NCBI GenBank assembly: GCA_019240115.1
Contig: JAFAYV010000022.1
Span: forward strand, 1-61,567
From: Solirubrobacterales bacterium
GTDB taxonomy: Bacteria; Actinomycetota; Thermoleophilia; Solirubrobacterales; Solirubrobacteraceae
Length of the DNA: 61,567 nt
Direction: 5' to 3'
Part shown: in pieces, positions 16,009 to 25,751 of the stretch
Position numbering within the stretch: the stretch's first letter is position 1
How the letters are laid out: the number at the start of each line of letters is the position of its first letter
Notes under the pieces: model-generated
Seen by the model: only the letters and a program-made list of their open reading frames with translations
What the model was told of the DNA's origin: nothing
Database searches by the model: none
Program-made: the position numbers and the translations under genes

Positions 16009-18594
16009 CTACACGGAGGAGTCCGGCGGACCCGACGACGCGCCGTCGCCGGACGCGCTGGGCTCGGGCTCTTCGGAGGCGCCGCCCGCGGCGCCCACGC
16101 CCACCGGCGTCGGCTTCGGGGAGCCCTCGATCACCGAGAGCTTGACGTCCTCCTCCTCGTTGTCCTCGCTGCCCGGCTCGACGAGCACGGTGGCGCCCGC
16201 AGGCACCTGCTCGCGCAGGACGTAGTCGGCGAGCGGATCCTCGATGTAGCGCTGGATCGCCCGGCGGAGCGGACGAGCGCCCATCGCGGGATCCCAGCCC
16301 TTGTCGACGAGGAGGTCCTTGGCCTCCTCGGAGAGCTCGAGCTGGAGCTCGCGGTCGGCCATCTGCTCGCGGATACGGGTCAGCAGCAGATCGACGATCT
16401 CCTTGATCTCGTCCTTGGCCAGCTTGTGGAACACGATGACGTCGTCGATCCGGTTGAGGAACTCGGGCCGGAAGACCTTCTTAAGCTCGCCCATGATCCG
16501 GTTCTTCATGTCGTCGTAGGTGATCCCGGTCTCGTCATCGGAGACGGCGAAGCCGAGCGGCGTGTTGCGCGCGATCTCGGAGGCGCCGATGTTCGAGGTC
16601 ATGATCACGATCGTGTGCCGGAAGTCGACCGTGCGCCCCTGGGCGTCGGTCAGCCGGCCATCCTCGAGGATCTGCAGGAGGATGTTGAACACGTCGGGGT
16701 GAGCCTTCTCGATCTCGTCGAGCAGGAGGACGCTGTAGGGCTTGCGGCGCACCGCCTCGGTGAGCTGCCCGCCCTCGTCGTAGCCGATGTAGCCCGGAGG
16801 CGAGCCGACGAGCCGCGACACGGCGTGCTTCTCCATGTACTCGGACATGTCGATGCGGATCATCGTGTCCTCGTCGCCGAACAGGAACTCGGCCAGGGTC
16901 CGCGCGAGCTCGGTCTTGCCGACGCCCGACGGGCCGAGGAAGATGAACGAGCCGGTCGGGCGCTTCGGATCCTTCAGCCCCGCGCGCGAACGCCGGATCG
17001 CCTTGGACACGACTTCGATCGCCGGGTGCTGCCCGATGACGCGCTTGTGCAGCTCCTCCTCCATGCGCATGAGCTTCGCGGTCTCGGCCTCGGTCAGCTT
17101 GAACACCGGGATGCCGGTCCACATCGACACGATGTCGGCGATCTCCTCCTCGGCGATCGAGGGGCGCTCGGTCGACTCCCCCGCCTCCCACTGGTCGGCC
17201 AGCTCGCGCTTGCGCTGGGTCAGGCGTCGCTCGGTGTCGCGCAGGTTCGCGGCCTTTTCGAACTCCTGGGACTCGATCGCCTCCTCTTTGGCGCGCCGGG
17301 TCTCCTCGATCTCGTCCTCGAGCTCGCGGTAGACCGGCGGGGAGGTCATCGACTTGATCCGCATCCGCGACGCCGCCTCGTCGATGAGGTCGATCGCCTT
17401 GTCGGGGAGGAAACGGTCGGAGATGTAGCGGTCGGCCAGATCGGCGGCCGCGTCGAGCGCCTCATCGGTGATGTTGACCTTGTGGTGCTGCTCGTAGCGA
17501 TCGCGCAGGCCCTTGAGGATCTGCACGGTCTCCTCGGTCGAGGGCTGGTCGACGGTGATCTTCTGGAAGCGCCGCTCCAGCGCGGAGTCGCGCTCGAGGT
17601 ACTTGCGGTACTCCTCGAGCGTCGTCGCGCCGACCGTCTGCAGCTCGCCGCGCGCCAGGGCGGGCTTGAGGATCGAAGCGGCGTCGATCGCGCCCTCGGC
17701 GGCGCCCGCGCCGACGAGGTTGTGCAGCTCGTCGATGAACAGGATGATGTCGCCGCGCTGGGTGATCTCCTTCATCACCTTCTTCAGGCGCTCCTCGAAC
17801 TCGCCGCGGTACTTGGAGCCCGCGACCAGAGCGGCCAGGTCGAGCGTGTAGATCTGCTTACCCTTCAGCAGCTCGGGCACATCGGCGTTCGTGATCCGCT
17901 GCGCGAGGCCCTCGACGACGGCCGTCTTGCCGACGCCGGGCTCGCCCACGAGCACGGGATTGTTCTTCGTGCGGCGCGAGAGGATCTGCATGATCCGCTC
18001 GATCTCGGTCTCGCGGCCGACCACCGGGTCAAGCTTGCCCTCGGAGGCGAGCTTGGTCAGGTTGCGCCCGAACTGGTCGAGCAGCTTCGAGGACTTCTTG
18101 CCCTCGGCGGCGCCCGCCTGGGCGCCCGAGCCCGAGCCCGAGCCGCGCTGGCGGCTGCCGGGGCCCGAGAGCATGCGGATGACCTCGTTGCGGATCTTCT
18201 CCGAATCGGCGTCGAAGTCGAGCAGGATGCGAGCTGCCACGCCCTCGTTCTCGCGGACCAGGCCGAGCAGGATGTGCTCGGTGCCGATGTAGTTGTGGCC
18301 CAGGCTCAGCGCCTCGCGGAGCGCGAGCTCAAGGACCTTCTTGGCCCGGGGCGTGAAGGGGATCTGGCCGGAGGTGACCTCCTCGCCGGAGCCGACGATG
18401 CGGACCACCTGAGCGCGGACACGCTCCACCGTGATGTCGAGCGACTCGAGGACTCGAGCCGCGAGACCCTCCTCCTCGCGGAGCAGGCCGAGCAGGATGT
18501 GTTCGGTGCCGATGTAGTTGTGCTTGAGAGTCCGAGCCTCTTCCTGTGCCAAGACGACCACTTGGCGGGCTCGTTCTGTGAATCGCTCGAACAT
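16009..18594 (-). CDS. clpC: ATP-dependent Clp protease ATP-binding subunit ClpC
   Basis: The 861-residue AAA+ unfoldase feeds ClpP. It has two N-terminal Clp repeats, first ATPase GEPGVGKT, a middle domain (coiled coil around [21 protein letters not shown] without any visible break), second ATPase [11 protein letters not shown], and a VGSPPGYIG pore loop. The C-terminal tail is acidic and Ser/Pro-rich. ATG 18594 ([13 protein letters not shown]) is the canonical start and has AGGA 7 nt upstream; a frame 29 codons longer is not conserved in type. A palindrome and a TATATG hexamer upstream are candidate control elements. Confidence 0.97.
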   Translation of the reverse strand: MFERFTERARQVVVLAQEEARTLKHNYIGTEHILLGLLREEEGLAARVLESLDITVERVRAQVVRIVGSGEEVTSGQIPFTPRAKKVLELALREALSLGHNYIGTEHILLGLVRENEGVAARILLDFDADSEKIRNEVIRMLSGPGSRQRGSGSGSGAQAGAAEGKKSSKLLDQFGRNLTKLASEGKLDPVVGRETEIERIMQILSRRTKNNPVLVGEPGVGKTAVVEGLAQRITNADVPELLKGKQIYTLDLAALVAGSKYRGEFEERLKKVMKEITQRGDIILFIDELHNLVGAGAAEGAIDAASILKPALARGELQTVGATTLEEYRKYLERDSALERRFQKITVDQPSTEETVQILKGLRDRYEQHHKVNITDEALDAAADLADRYISDRFLPDKAIDLIDEAASRMRIKSMTSPPVYRELEDEIEETRRAKEEAIESQEFEKAANLRDTERRLTQRKRELADQWEAGESTERPSIAEEEIADIVSMWTGIPVFKLTEAETAKLMRMEEELHKRVIGQHPAIEVVSKAIRRSRAGLKDPKRPTGSFIFLGPSGVGKTELARTLAEFLFGDEDTMIRIDMSEYMEKHAVSRLVGSPPGYIGYDEGGQLTEAVRRKPYSVLLLDEIEKAHPDVFNILLQILEDGRLTDAQGRTVDFRHTIVIMTSNIGASEIARNTPLGFAVSDDETGITYDDMKNRIMGELKKVFRPEFLNRIDDVIVFHKLAKDEIKEIVDLLLTRIREQMADRELQLELSEEAKDLLVDKGWDPAMGARPLRRAIQRYIEDPLADYVLREQVPAGATVLVEPGSEDNEEEDVKLSVIEGSPKPTPVGVGAAGGASEEPEPSASGDGASSGPPDSSV

Positions 18595-18721
18595 GAGATT
18601 CCTAGGAGTGGTTGTGGCGGAGGAGTCGGTCGGGAAATGGTCTGATCTGGAGTTCGCCCACCGTCGCCAGAGTGCCGACACTCGAACGGCTGCAGGGACG
18701 CGGAGAACCCGTCTCTGTTCC

Positions 18722-18746
18722 CATATATTCGGCAGCGCTGCCCGAA
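18722..18746 (-). promoter_or_regulatory. Candidate clpC promoter/operator palindrome
   Basis: A near-perfect palindrome (TTCGGCAGCGCTGCCCGAA, 18728-18746) directly abuts a TATATG hexamer on the minus strand (18727-18722). The palindrome would occupy the -35 to -10 spacer of a clpC promoter. It does not match the HAIR/HspR site and only loosely the ClgR site, so the regulator is unknown. Confidence 0.35.
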
Positions 18747-18784
18747 CGGATGAGCGATGACGGACTTTCTCTCGGGGCCATAGG

Positions 18785-19735
18785 TCAGTCTAACACCCGG
18801 TTCTCGGGACCCGGCGCGGACAGTTCGCGCTCCTTCGGCGCTTCGTCAGCCCGCCGCAGGCTCCTTCCGGGGGGCAGGCGACCCCCCGTGGACAGCCACG
18901 ATCCGGCGAGGATCAGCACCAGTCCGACGACCGCCCCGGCGCCCGGATGCTCGCCCTCGAGCGTCGTCCCGAGCGCGAGCGCCACGACCGGGTTGACGTA
19001 GGTGATGACGGTCGCCCGGCTCGTGCCGGCCTCGCGGATGAGCACCGCGAAGATGACGAACGCGACGGCGGTGCACAGCACCCCGAGGGCCGCCACCGCC
19101 GCCAGCGCGCCCACGGTCGGCGAGCGCGTCGGGGTGTCGAGCGCCGCGAACGGGGTCAGGATCGCAGTGGCGACCGCCAGCGAGGCGCCCATCATCGCGC
19201 GGGGATCGAGGCCGCCGAGGCGGTGCTTGACGAGCATCGGCCCGATCGCGTAGCCGACCGCCCCGATGAGGATCGCGCCGGCTCCGAGCAGTTCGGCGCC
19301 GCTGCCCGCGACGTCGATCCCGACGAGCGCGATGACGCCCGAGAAGCCGAGCGCAAGCCCGGTGGCGCGCAGCGGGGTCGGCCGCTCCGACGCGTCGAAG
19401 CGCAGCGCCAGCAGCGCGCCGATGAGCGGGACCGCGGCGATGATGATCGCCGCTAGCGACGAGGCGACGTGGACCTCGCCCGCGGCGATGAGCGGGAACG
19501 GGATCGAGATCTCGGCGACCGCGTAGGCGACGAGCCATGGCCAGCGGCCGCGCAGCGACCCCAGCGTCCCCGCGCGCCCGGCGAGCGCGAGCAGCAGGAC
19601 GGCGGCGATCACGACGCGCAGCCACGCGACCGCCGGTGCGGGCAGCCCGCCTCGGTCGGCGATCTCGATCAGCAGATAGGAGATCCCCCACAGGACCGAC
19701 ATCGCCGCGAACGCGGCGACCGCACGACGGCTCAT
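18785..19735 (-). CDS. EamA-family drug/metabolite transporter
   Basis: The 316-residue integral membrane protein has about ten hydrophobic segments arranged as two five-helix EamA repeats (WGISYLLIEIADRGGLPAPAVAWLR in repeat 1, without separation shown; TYVNPVVALALGTTLEGE in repeat 2). Such proteins export small metabolites or amino acids; the substrate is not predictable. A hydrophilic tail of about 35 residues follows the last helix. It is on the same strand as clpC but separated by 190 bp that contain clpC control elements. Confidence 0.88.
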   Translation of the reverse strand: MSRRAVAAFAAMSVLWGISYLLIEIADRGGLPAPAVAWLRVVIAAVLLLALAGRAGTLGSLRGRWPWLVAYAVAEISIPFPLIAAGEVHVASSLAAIIIAAVPLIGALLALRFDASERPTPLRATGLALGFSGVIALVGIDVAGSGAELLGAGAILIGAVGYAIGPMLVKHRLGGLDPRAMMGASLAVATAILTPFAALDTPTRSPTVGALAAVAALGVLCTAVAFVIFAVLIREAGTSRATVITYVNPVVALALGTTLEGEHPGAGAVVGLVLILAGSWLSTGGRLPPGRSLRRADEAPKERELSAPGPENRVLD

Positions 19736-19782
19736 CGCCGGCCGGCCGCCGACGCCCGCACCCGACCGCCCTCCCGGGAGAC

Positions 19783-20262
19783 CTACTGGGCGCCGACGTC
19801 GATCTTGGTGATCTTCAACTGGCGCTCGCCGCGCGGCGTCGAGACCGTGACCTCTTCGCCCCGCTTGCGCCCGAGCAGCGCCTTGCCGACCGGAGACTCG
19901 TTGGAGAGCTTCATCTCGGCCGGCGCGGCCTCCGCCGAGCCGACGATCGTGTACTTGTTCGACTTCCCGGCCTCGTCCTTGACGTGCACGGTCGAGCCGA
20001 CGCGCACGACATCGGTGCCGAGGTCGGAGGCGTCCACCACGGTCGCCGAGCGCAGCTTGTCCTCCAGCTGCGCGATCCGAGCCTCCAGCATCGCCTGCTC
20101 GTTCTTGGCGTCGTCGTACTCCGCGTTCTCGGAGATGTCACCGAACTCGCGCGCCTCCTTGATCCGCGCGGCGACCTCACGTCGCCGCGTGGTCGCGAGA
20201 TGGTCGAGCTCGGACTTGAGGTTGGCGAGTCCGTCCTGGGTGAGAATGACGTCCTTGGGCAT
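19783..20262 (-). CDS. greA: Transcription elongation factor GreA
   Basis: The 159-residue factor rescues backtracked RNA polymerase. The N-terminal coiled coil carries the acidic tip FGDISENAEYDDAK (about 40-53), and the C-terminal FKBP-like domain includes SPVGKALLGRKRGEEV. ATG 20262 gives the canonical N-terminus. A TATACT hexamer on the minus strand (20360-20355) about 90 nt upstream is a plausible -10 element with a weak -35. Confidence 0.96.
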   Translation of the reverse strand: MPKDVILTQDGLANLKSELDHLATTRRREVAARIKEAREFGDISENAEYDDAKNEQAMLEARIAQLEDKLRSATVVDASDLGTDVVRVGSTVHVKDEAGKSNKYTIVGSAEAAPAEMKLSNESPVGKALLGRKRGEEVTVSTPRGERQLKITKIDVGAQ

Positions 20263-20401
20263 AGCGATCGGGACCTGTGTTCGGTGGTGAATCCGGTGAG
20301 ACGAGGAATCCGCTCAGGGCCAGGACCCCGGGACGCTGGCCGGGCGGGCGCATGAGTATAGTCACGGCCCGAGCGAGTCCCGTCACATGCGCCGAGATCG
20401 C

Positions 20402-23026
20402 TCAAGCAGGCTCGCGCAAATCCTCGACGAGCCTCACCCCGCGCTTCGCGACGTCGGTCACGACGAGCTGGATGACGAGCCGCCCGAGCGCGTGGCGCCG
20501 CGCCCGCCGGACGACCGCGGCGCTGACCTGCAGCGCGGGTGCGGCGATCGTCACCGTGGCCGCGCGCGCCGCGTCGCGTAAGGTGATCACGAGCCCACCG
20601 CGCCCGCGGCGGACGATGAGGCCGATCGATCGCGAGCTCGCGCGCGCCGACGTGCCGCGGCGCAGCGCCGCGACGCGGCCGGCGTAGCTCAGGCCGTGCG
20701 CCAGGCGGACCGTGACCGATCGCAGTGCCGGAGCGCCGGTGCCGGCGGCGAGCGTGAAGCGCAGCCGCGGACGATCGGCGGCCAGACCGCGCAGGGACAC
20801 CGCGCGCGCGGTCGGCGAGCCCACGGCGGGGGTCACGCCGGCCCCGGTGACCGTCCAGCGAAACGTCGTCGACGCCGCGTTGCCGTCGCCGTCGGCGGCG
20901 GTGACCGTGACCGTCCTTGACTCCGGCGTCGTCGGGGTCCCGGCGAGCACCCCGGTCGCCGGGTCGATCGCCAGCCCCGCCGGCAGTCCGCTCGCCATAT
21001 AGGACAGGCGGAGGCCGCCGGAGTCGGCGCCGCGCAGCGCCACCCTGACCGACGAGCCGGCGGCGGTCGTCTGAGCGCCCGGATTGCCGAGCGTCACCGT
21101 CAGGCTCGCCCGGGTGGCGCACAGGGAGTCGCCCAGCACGCCGGCGACCGGCGAGCCCAGGCCGGTCGCCATGTCATAGCCCGGCTGCAGCGGGTACAGA
21201 CCCGATGGGTCATCGACGTTGGCCCCGTCCCAGGTGTCGTTGCCGGCCGTGGCGTCGTAGGGGCCCGCGGCCGTGATGTCGTGGAAGTTCGCGGCATAGG
21301 CTCCGACGGCGAGCTGGTAGAGCGCCGGGTTCTCGAAGCCGAGCGACAACCCATGGCAGCGCGGCGAGGCGTCGGCGAGAGCGGTGGCGGCCGCCCACAG
21401 GGGCGCGGCCGCGCTCGTCCCCCCCACGCGGGTCCACGCCGAGTGACCGGCGGCGGTCAGGTACATCGCATAGCCGCTGTTCGGATCGGCATCGGCGGCG
21501 ACGTCGGGGACCTCGCGGCACAGTTGGCCGCCGCAGGCGCGGCTCGACGCCGCCTGGACGACCCCGGGGGTCGAGGACTGGTAGGCGGGCATCGGCCACG
21601 ACGCCGAGACGCCCCCGCCGGTGCCGCGGTGACCCGACGCCGGGCCGTCGTTCCAGACGTCCTCGCCGGGATAGCCGCCGCCGGCGGGGATGGCGCCGAG
21701 GTAGGTCCCGCCGACGCCGGTGGCGAACGGCTGACTGGCGGGGTCGAGCACCGACAGGCTCTGATCCGCCGGATCGGACTGGTAGCACTGGGTCGAGCCG
21801 CTGTCTCCCGAGGCGGCGAAGAAGGACTGGCCCTGGACGGCCATCTCCTGCAGCGCCGTGTTCTCGGCGGCGACGACCGCCGCCGGCGCGAGCGCCTCGC
21901 ACAGCCCCCAGGACGTGGAGACGACCTTGGCGGTGTCCTGCGCGGCGATCGCGGCGAGGACGTCGGCCTGGGCGCTCACCGTGTTCGGCGCCTGGTAGAC
22001 GCGGACGTCGGCGCCCGGGGCAAGTCCGATCACCTGCTCGATGTCGAGCGCCGGCTCGGCGTCGTCGCCGGCGAACGCGCCCGGCCCGCCGTCGACGTCG
22101 ACGTCGGTCACCGCCGCGTGCGTGCCGTAGCAGGCCTGATAGGTGGCGACGTCGGAGGCCTGGTAGGGCTCGAGCTCGACGAGCGCGACGCTCTGGCCCG
22201 CGCCTTCGTCGGCCGGGTAGTCGCTGCCCAGACCGTAGGCGGCGGCGATCTGATCGGCGGTGTCGCCGGTCGCGCTCGCGGCCGAGCACGGCGCCGGGCC
22301 ACTCCCGACCGCCCGCGGCGCGGCCCGCCCACCGGCCGCGGCCCGCCCACCGGCCGCGGCCGACGCGACCCGCGCCTGCGGCGCGACCGTCATCGCGTCG
22401 TCGAGCCCAAACACCCCCTGGACGTCGTGCCCGATCCGCGCGGGCAGCCGCGGCGCGGTCGTGTTCGCATAGGCGATCCGGCCCGACGCCAGCGCGACGC
22501 GCGCCTCGCGGATCGCGAACGCGCGCTGCACGGCGGCGACGGTCCCGGTGACCGGCAGCGACAGCCGGTTGGCTGCGGCCGCACCGACGTGCAGGCCGCG
22601 CGCGCGCAGCACCGCCGCGACCGCGGCGATCGTTCGCGGCGAGGCGCCGAAGCGGCGGGCGAAGGCCGCGACCGACAGCGTGTCACCGTGCGACCCCGAC
22701 CCGGGCGTCGCGACCGCGATCGCCAGGCGCCGCAGCCCCGCCGGATCCGTCGCGCGCAGCGCGATCGTCAGCGAGAGCCGCCGGTCGCCGTGCAAGCCGC
22801 CCGTGATCCGGGCGCGCGCCGGCAGCCCGGCGCGATCGCCCACGCGCACGAGCGCCGTCCGCGCGGTCGCCCTCGCCTCGAGACCCGGGGTCGGCGCCCT
22901 CCCCGGGGTCGCCGCCCTCCCCGGGGTCGCCGCCGTTCCCGAGGTCGCCGCCCTTCCCGGGGTCGCGGCCGCCCCCGCGAGACACAAGCTCGCGGCGACC
23001 GCGATCTGTCGCTGTCTGGCCGTCAT
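20402..23026 (-). CDS. Secreted S53 (sedolisin/kumamolisin) serine-carboxyl peptidase, copy 1
   Basis: The 874-residue pre-pro-enzyme acts outside the cell, usually at acid pH. A signal peptide (MTARQRQIAVAASLCLAGAA) leads into a run of six-residue ATPGRA-type repeats. The pro-domain spans about 60-230, then comes an Ala/Gly/Arg linker (AAAGGRAAAGGRAAP) at the likely activation site. Catalytic residues are visible as E and D in EPALDIEQ, D in AASGDSGS and S in GGTSAAAP. The calcium-binding end (NDTWDGAN, GYDMATGLGSP) is present. An Ig-like putative domain and a basic C-terminal region follow. It is a tandem paralogue of the next gene. Confidence 0.93.
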   Translation of the reverse strand: MTARQRQIAVAASLCLAGAAATPGRAATSGTAATPGRAATPGRAPTPGLEARATARTALVRVGDRAGLPARARITGGLHGDRRLSLTIALRATDPAGLRRLAIAVATPGSGSHGDTLSVAAFARRFGASPRTIAAVAAVLRARGLHVGAAAANRLSLPVTGTVAAVQRAFAIREARVALASGRIAYANTTAPRLPARIGHDVQGVFGLDDAMTVAPQARVASAAAGGRAAAGGRAAPRAVGSGPAPCSAASATGDTADQIAAAYGLGSDYPADEGAGQSVALVELEPYQASDVATYQACYGTHAAVTDVDVDGGPGAFAGDDAEPALDIEQVIGLAPGADVRVYQAPNTVSAQADVLAAIAAQDTAKVVSTSWGLCEALAPAAVVAAENTALQEMAVQGQSFFAASGDSGSTQCYQSDPADQSLSVLDPASQPFATGVGGTYLGAIPAGGGYPGEDVWNDGPASGHRGTGGGVSASWPMPAYQSSTPGVVQAASSRACGGQLCREVPDVAADADPNSGYAMYLTAAGHSAWTRVGGTSAAAPLWAAATALADASPRCHGLSLGFENPALYQLAVGAYAANFHDITAAGPYDATAGNDTWDGANVDDPSGLYPLQPGYDMATGLGSPVAGVLGDSLCATRASLTVTLGNPGAQTTAAGSSVRVALRGADSGGLRLSYMASGLPAGLAIDPATGVLAGTPTTPESRTVTVTAADGDGNAASTTFRWTVTGAGVTPAVGSPTARAVSLRGLAADRPRLRFTLAAGTGAPALRSVTVRLAHGLSYAGRVAALRRGTSARASSRSIGLIVRRGRGGLVITLRDAARAATVTIAAPALQVSAAVVRRARRHALGRLVIQLVVTDVAKRGVRLVEDLREPA

Positions 23027-23114
23027 GACTCCCACCACCGGCGTCCCGCCGGATTTCGGCGAAGCTAGCCGCGCTCCTGCGTGAAAGCGCGCACCCGCGC
23101 AGCAACGCGGAGCT

Positions 23115-25742
23115 TTAGCCCCTGACCCTGATCGCAACCCGGAAGCGTGAGGTCCGGCGGTGCTGGTCGGTCGCGTCGAGCGAGAGCGCGAGCGGACCCG
23201 CGCGCCCCTGCCGCGCCTGCGCCGCCAGCTTGCCGCTGGCCTGGATGGTCGGCGGGCCGATCGTCACCCCCACGCTGCTCTGGACGGTCCGGAACGCGAT
23301 CACCAGCGCCCCGCCTCTCAGTACCGGGGTGAAGCCGACCGGGCGGCGGCCGGCGAACACCGCGATCCCGCCCCCGCGACCGAACGACAGGCCCGGGGCG
23401 AGCCGTACCGTGATCGAGCGCAGCGGCGGCGCGTACCGCCCCCGGGCGACCGTGAACGCGAGCTCGGGGCGCCCGCGGGCGACGCCGGCGAGGCGGACCG
23501 CGGTGAATCGCGGCAGGGGCGTGATGACGCGCAGGCGAAAGCGCGAGCTGCTGCGGTTGGCGACGTCATCGGTCGCCCGCACCGTGACCAGCGAGCTGCC
23601 CAGGCGGATCGGCCGGCCGCTGATGACCCCGGTCCGGGCGTTGATCCGCAGCCCCCGCGGCAGGCCGGACGCGGAGTAACGCAGCCTCGCGTGGCCGGAG
23701 TCCGTCGCGCGCGTGGCCAGGCGAAACGCGCTGCGGTAGTAGGCGGTGCGCGTCCCCGGGTTGGCCAACGCGACGGCGTAGACGGGAGCCCGCAGGCCGC
23801 ACAGCCCGGGCGCGAGCGCGGCGGCGTCGGGCGCGCCGAGGCCGGTGGCCAGGTCGTAGCCACTGGCGACCGGGTACAGGCCGCCGTTGACCCCGAGGGC
23901 GTCGTTGCCGGCGAGGCCGCTCGTCGGGTCGCCGCCGGTGATGTCGCGGAAAGCCGGGCCGCCGCGACCGGCGAGCGTGTACAGGCTGGGGTTCTGGAAT
24001 CCGATCGACAGCCCGCGGCACGCCGGGAGCGCGTTGGTCAGCGCGGTCATCGCCGCCCACAGCGGCGCCGCGGCGCTCGTGCCCCCGTACACGGCCCAGC
24101 CCCCGTCGATGTAGACGACGTAGCCCGTGGCCGGATTGGCGTTGGCGCTGACGTCGGGGACTTCGCGGCAGCGCGCGGCGCCGCACGCCGGCCGCGCGAG
24201 CGGGCTGACGACGCCCAGGCGGACGGGTGCCGAGGATTGGTATCTCGGCATCGACCACAGCGACGAGACCCCGCCCCCGGTGGCGAGCGGAGCGCCCTTC
24301 GCGGTGCCCTGGTTCCAGACGCCCTCGGCGAGCGGCAGCCCGGGCGCCCAGGCGACCGCTTGTCCGCCGGCGGCCGGAGAGTAGAGCGTCGTGCCGCCGA
24401 CGCCGGTCACCATCGGCTGGCTGGCGGGGTCGTCGACCGCCAGTCCGGCGTCACCGTCGGAGCCGACGCAGTCGGCAGAGCCGCTGTCCCCGGAGGCGGC
24501 GATCACCGACTGGCCCTGGACGGCGGCCTCGTCGAAGAGCTCGTTCTCCATCCGCAGCTGGCCGTCCGACAGATAAGGCTCGCAGGCACCCCAGGAGGTC
24601 GAGATCGTCGCGGCGCGATCCTGGGACATGATCGTCGAGAGGATGTCGATGTTGGCGGCGCCGGTCGGCGGGGCCTGGTAGACGATGACGCGGGCCCCGG
24701 GCGCCAGCCCGATCAGCTGGTCGATGTCGAGCGCCGCCTCGGCGTCGTCGCCACCCGCCGGGGGATGGTCGATGTCGTCGTAGCTGACCTGCGTGTGCGT
24801 GCCGTAGCAGTGCTGGAAGACGGCGACGTCGGCGGGATCGAGCGTCTGCAGCTCGTAGAGGGCGATCGTCTGGCCGCTGCCGGAGTCGCCTGCTCGATAC
24901 AGCGAGGCGAGGCCGTAGGCCGCGGCGATCGTGTTTGCGGCGTAACTGCGCGTCCGCTGCGTGATCCCCGTAACGGCGCTGCACGGCTGCGGCCCGCTTC
25001 CGGCCGCCCGCGCCCGGGGGCGTGCCGCCCGCCCGGCGGCCCGCGCCCGGGGGCGTGCGGCCCGACCGGCGGGCCGGGGCAGGGGACGTGCGGCCTGCCC
25101 GGCGGCCCGCGCCGGGGGGCGTGCGGCCCGACCGGCGGGCCGGGGCAGGTGCAGGTCGTCGAGACCGGCGACCGTCGTCACCTCGCCGGCGATCGCGGCG
25201 GGCACCGCGGGTGCGGTCCGGTTGGCGAACGCGACCCGCCCGGAGGCGAGCCGCACGCGCTCAAGCGTCGTGCCGAACGCCCGCTGCACCCCGCCGGCGC
25301 TGCCCGAAGCGGGGATCGTCAGGCGATTCGCGGTCGGCTGCCCGACGGTCAGCCCCTCGGCCCGCAGGGCGCCCCGGACCGCCGCCACCTGCGACGCGGG
25401 CGCGCCGAAGCGCCGCGCGAACTGCGACACCGTGAGGTAGTCGCGAAACCGCGGGGAGGTCGGGTCGGAGATCGCGGCGGCCATCCGCCGCAGACCTGCG
25501 GGGTCGGCTCCGGCGAGGCCGATCGTGACGTGCACCGGGACGGCGGCCGGCACCGCACCGAGCACCTGCGCGCGCCGCGGCAGCCCCGGCGCCCTCCCCA
25601 AGCGGACGCGCGACGGCGCCGCCCCCGCTCCGGGCGTGCCCACAAGGGCCACGAGAACCACCAGGACGAGAGCCACCGCCGCCAGGGCGAACGCCAGCGC
25701 CGGCCTGGGCGCGCCCCCCGCGCGGATCCGAGACCTGCTCAC
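23115..25742 (-). CDS. Secreted S53 (sedolisin/kumamolisin) peptidase, copy 2
   Basis: The 875-residue paralogue of the adjacent peptidase has an N-terminal membrane or signal segment (about 15-37), a pro-domain (about 55-195) and a highly repetitive linker of PAGRAARPRARAAGRAARP type (about 200-250). The catalytic domain has EAALDIDQ, AASGDSGS and GGTSAAAP, and the calcium site includes GYDLATGLGAPD. A His/Ig-like C-terminal domain (SGLPRGLRINARTGVISG) follows. A TAGATT hexamer 6 nt before GTG 25742 suggests leaderless transcription; its TAG is the stop codon of the upstream dus gene. Confidence 0.93.
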   Translation of the reverse strand: MSRSRIRAGGAPRPALAFALAAVALVLVVLVALVGTPGAGAAPSRVRLGRAPGLPRRAQVLGAVPAAVPVHVTIGLAGADPAGLRRMAAAISDPTSPRFRDYLTVSQFARRFGAPASQVAAVRGALRAEGLTVGQPTANRLTIPASGSAGGVQRAFGTTLERVRLASGRVAFANRTAPAVPAAIAGEVTTVAGLDDLHLPRPAGRAARPPARAAGQAARPLPRPAGRAARPRARAAGRAARPRARAAGSGPQPCSAVTGITQRTRSYAANTIAAAYGLASLYRAGDSGSGQTIALYELQTLDPADVAVFQHCYGTHTQVSYDDIDHPPAGGDDAEAALDIDQLIGLAPGARVIVYQAPPTGAANIDILSTIMSQDRAATISTSWGACEPYLSDGQLRMENELFDEAAVQGQSVIAASGDSGSADCVGSDGDAGLAVDDPASQPMVTGVGGTTLYSPAAGGQAVAWAPGLPLAEGVWNQGTAKGAPLATGGGVSSLWSMPRYQSSAPVRLGVVSPLARPACGAARCREVPDVSANANPATGYVVYIDGGWAVYGGTSAAAPLWAAMTALTNALPACRGLSIGFQNPSLYTLAGRGGPAFRDITGGDPTSGLAGNDALGVNGGLYPVASGYDLATGLGAPDAAALAPGLCGLRAPVYAVALANPGTRTAYYRSAFRLATRATDSGHARLRYSASGLPRGLRINARTGVISGRPIRLGSSLVTVRATDDVANRSSSRFRLRVITPLPRFTAVRLAGVARGRPELAFTVARGRYAPPLRSITVRLAPGLSFGRGGGIAVFAGRRPVGFTPVLRGGALVIAFRTVQSSVGVTIGPPTIQASGKLAAQARQGRAGPLALSLDATDQHRRTSRFRVAIRVRG

Positions 25743-25751
25743 CGGCGCAAT

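Noticed and set aside
15928-18645. Open frame of about 900 codons on the plus strand
   Set aside because: It is the shadow of clpC, which has every expected AAA+ motif.
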